Assembly: GCF_003073045.1 (NCBI RefSeq)
Contig: NC_037592.1
Coordinates: 11,188,007-11,252,006, forward strand
Direction: 5' to 3'
Length of the DNA stretch: 64,000 bases
From: Pomacea canaliculata
Lineage: Eukaryota; Mollusca; Gastropoda; Architaenioglossa; Ampullariidae
The notes under the pieces were generated by a model, which saw only the letters and a list, made by a program, of their open reading frames with translations, had not been told where the DNA came from and ran no database searches. The position numbers and the translations under genes were made by a program. Positions 63,403 to 64,000 of this stretch are shown piece after piece. Every line of letters begins with the position of its first letter. Position 1 is the stretch's first letter.

Positions 63403-64000
63403 GTAAAAATCGCCATTGTTTTAGCTTGCATTTTACACTTGTTAGACAGTTTTCTTTTCCCATAATCATTTTCTCTCACCTTGCCACAAAAGCTACCTTT
63501 CAAGAGATCATATTGTCGAATCAGTTTGCTGTATTATTTTTCATATTTCTTGTGTTTGCAAAATTGCTGGCATTATAATTATATTTGATTTAACTTTATT
63601 TCTCAAAAATTTTGTTTGCAAATATTTAATGACAAATGGATGGCATTCTGCACATATCCCCTTCTGATTTGACTTGTTAATGTTTATGGATTACATGTAT
63701 TTATATCACTACAATGACACAATAATCAGCATCGAAATTGAGGAAAAATATTGGACTTGCTTGGTGCATGCTCCTTCCTTACTTTGGGTAAAAGCCCATT
63801 TAAGGCATTAGATTTAAAGCAAAAAATCCCAGGCTTTTTTGTGGTGTTGGGGAGGGGACAGGATTTAGCACTATTTTAAATGAAAATAAACTTCTCCACT
63901 GTCATACAATTTTTACCAATTTTTGTTTTCCAATACTTGTGCCAAATAAATATGTTGATGCTTGCACATATGGAAATTTCCACCAGATTTCTGACCCCAG
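63403..64000. other. Intron 12 of the NAALAD-type gene (incomplete)
   Basis: AT-rich sequence after the donor at 63403. The next exon, expected to encode the segment leading to the last zinc ligand, is outside the window. Confidence 0.6.

Noticed and set aside
1..64000. Operons, CRISPR arrays, prophage or defence systems
   Set aside because: The window is intron-rich animal DNA; no array-like repeats, no gene clusters without introns and no phage-type genes were seen.

Overview
This is animal nuclear DNA. It is AT-rich and intron-dense with GT-AG introns, most genes are spread over many kilobases, and the space between exons holds SINEs, LINE fragments and small DNA transposons. The protein families are ordinary metazoan ones. 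The repeat style (tRNA-type SINEs, truncated non-LTR elements) and an intron-poor SMYD4-like gene suggest a lophotrochozoan, most likely a gastropod mollusc. That assignment is an inference; nothing here fixes the species.

Layout, left to right: an unrecognised acidic, serine-rich protein gene on the minus strand (exons from about 8.5 kb down to 0.2 kb, both ends incomplete); ribosomal protein L39 on the plus strand (9.66-11.52 kb); a GC-rich possible promoter or gene start of unknown identity (12.4-13.6 kb); a SLC37A4-type glucose-6-phosphate translocase on the plus strand (14.97-21.9 kb, ten exons); nurim, an inner-nuclear-membrane protein, on the minus strand (26.95-23.29 kb, four exons), tail to tail with the transporter; prostaglandin reductase 3 (PTGR3/ZADH2) on the plus strand (29.20-37.21 kb, twelve exons, frame unbroken); a truncated LINE (39.06-40.11 kb); a SMYD4-like TPR-MYND-SET protein on the plus strand in one coding exon (41.95-44.01 kb); then a long stretch with no convincing gene; and the first twelve exons of a glutamate-carboxypeptidase-II/NAALAD-type M28 peptidase on the plus strand (50.19 kb to beyond the window end).

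The genes are housekeeping genes without a shared pathway. There is no operon, CRISPR array, prophage or obvious new system. The most useful observations are: (1) four of the seven recognisable genes carry single-base reading-frame breaks, mostly in A/T runs, while the other three are perfectly open, so indel errors in the assembly are the first explanation to test; (2) a 386-bp foldback element with 150-bp arms and a 16-bp flanking duplication; (3) a 182-bp hAT-type MITE with a perfect 8-bp target duplication; (4) an unrecognised acidic protein with a conserved-looking N-terminal segment; (5) a GC-rich stretch with an RFX X-box-like site and no assigned gene.
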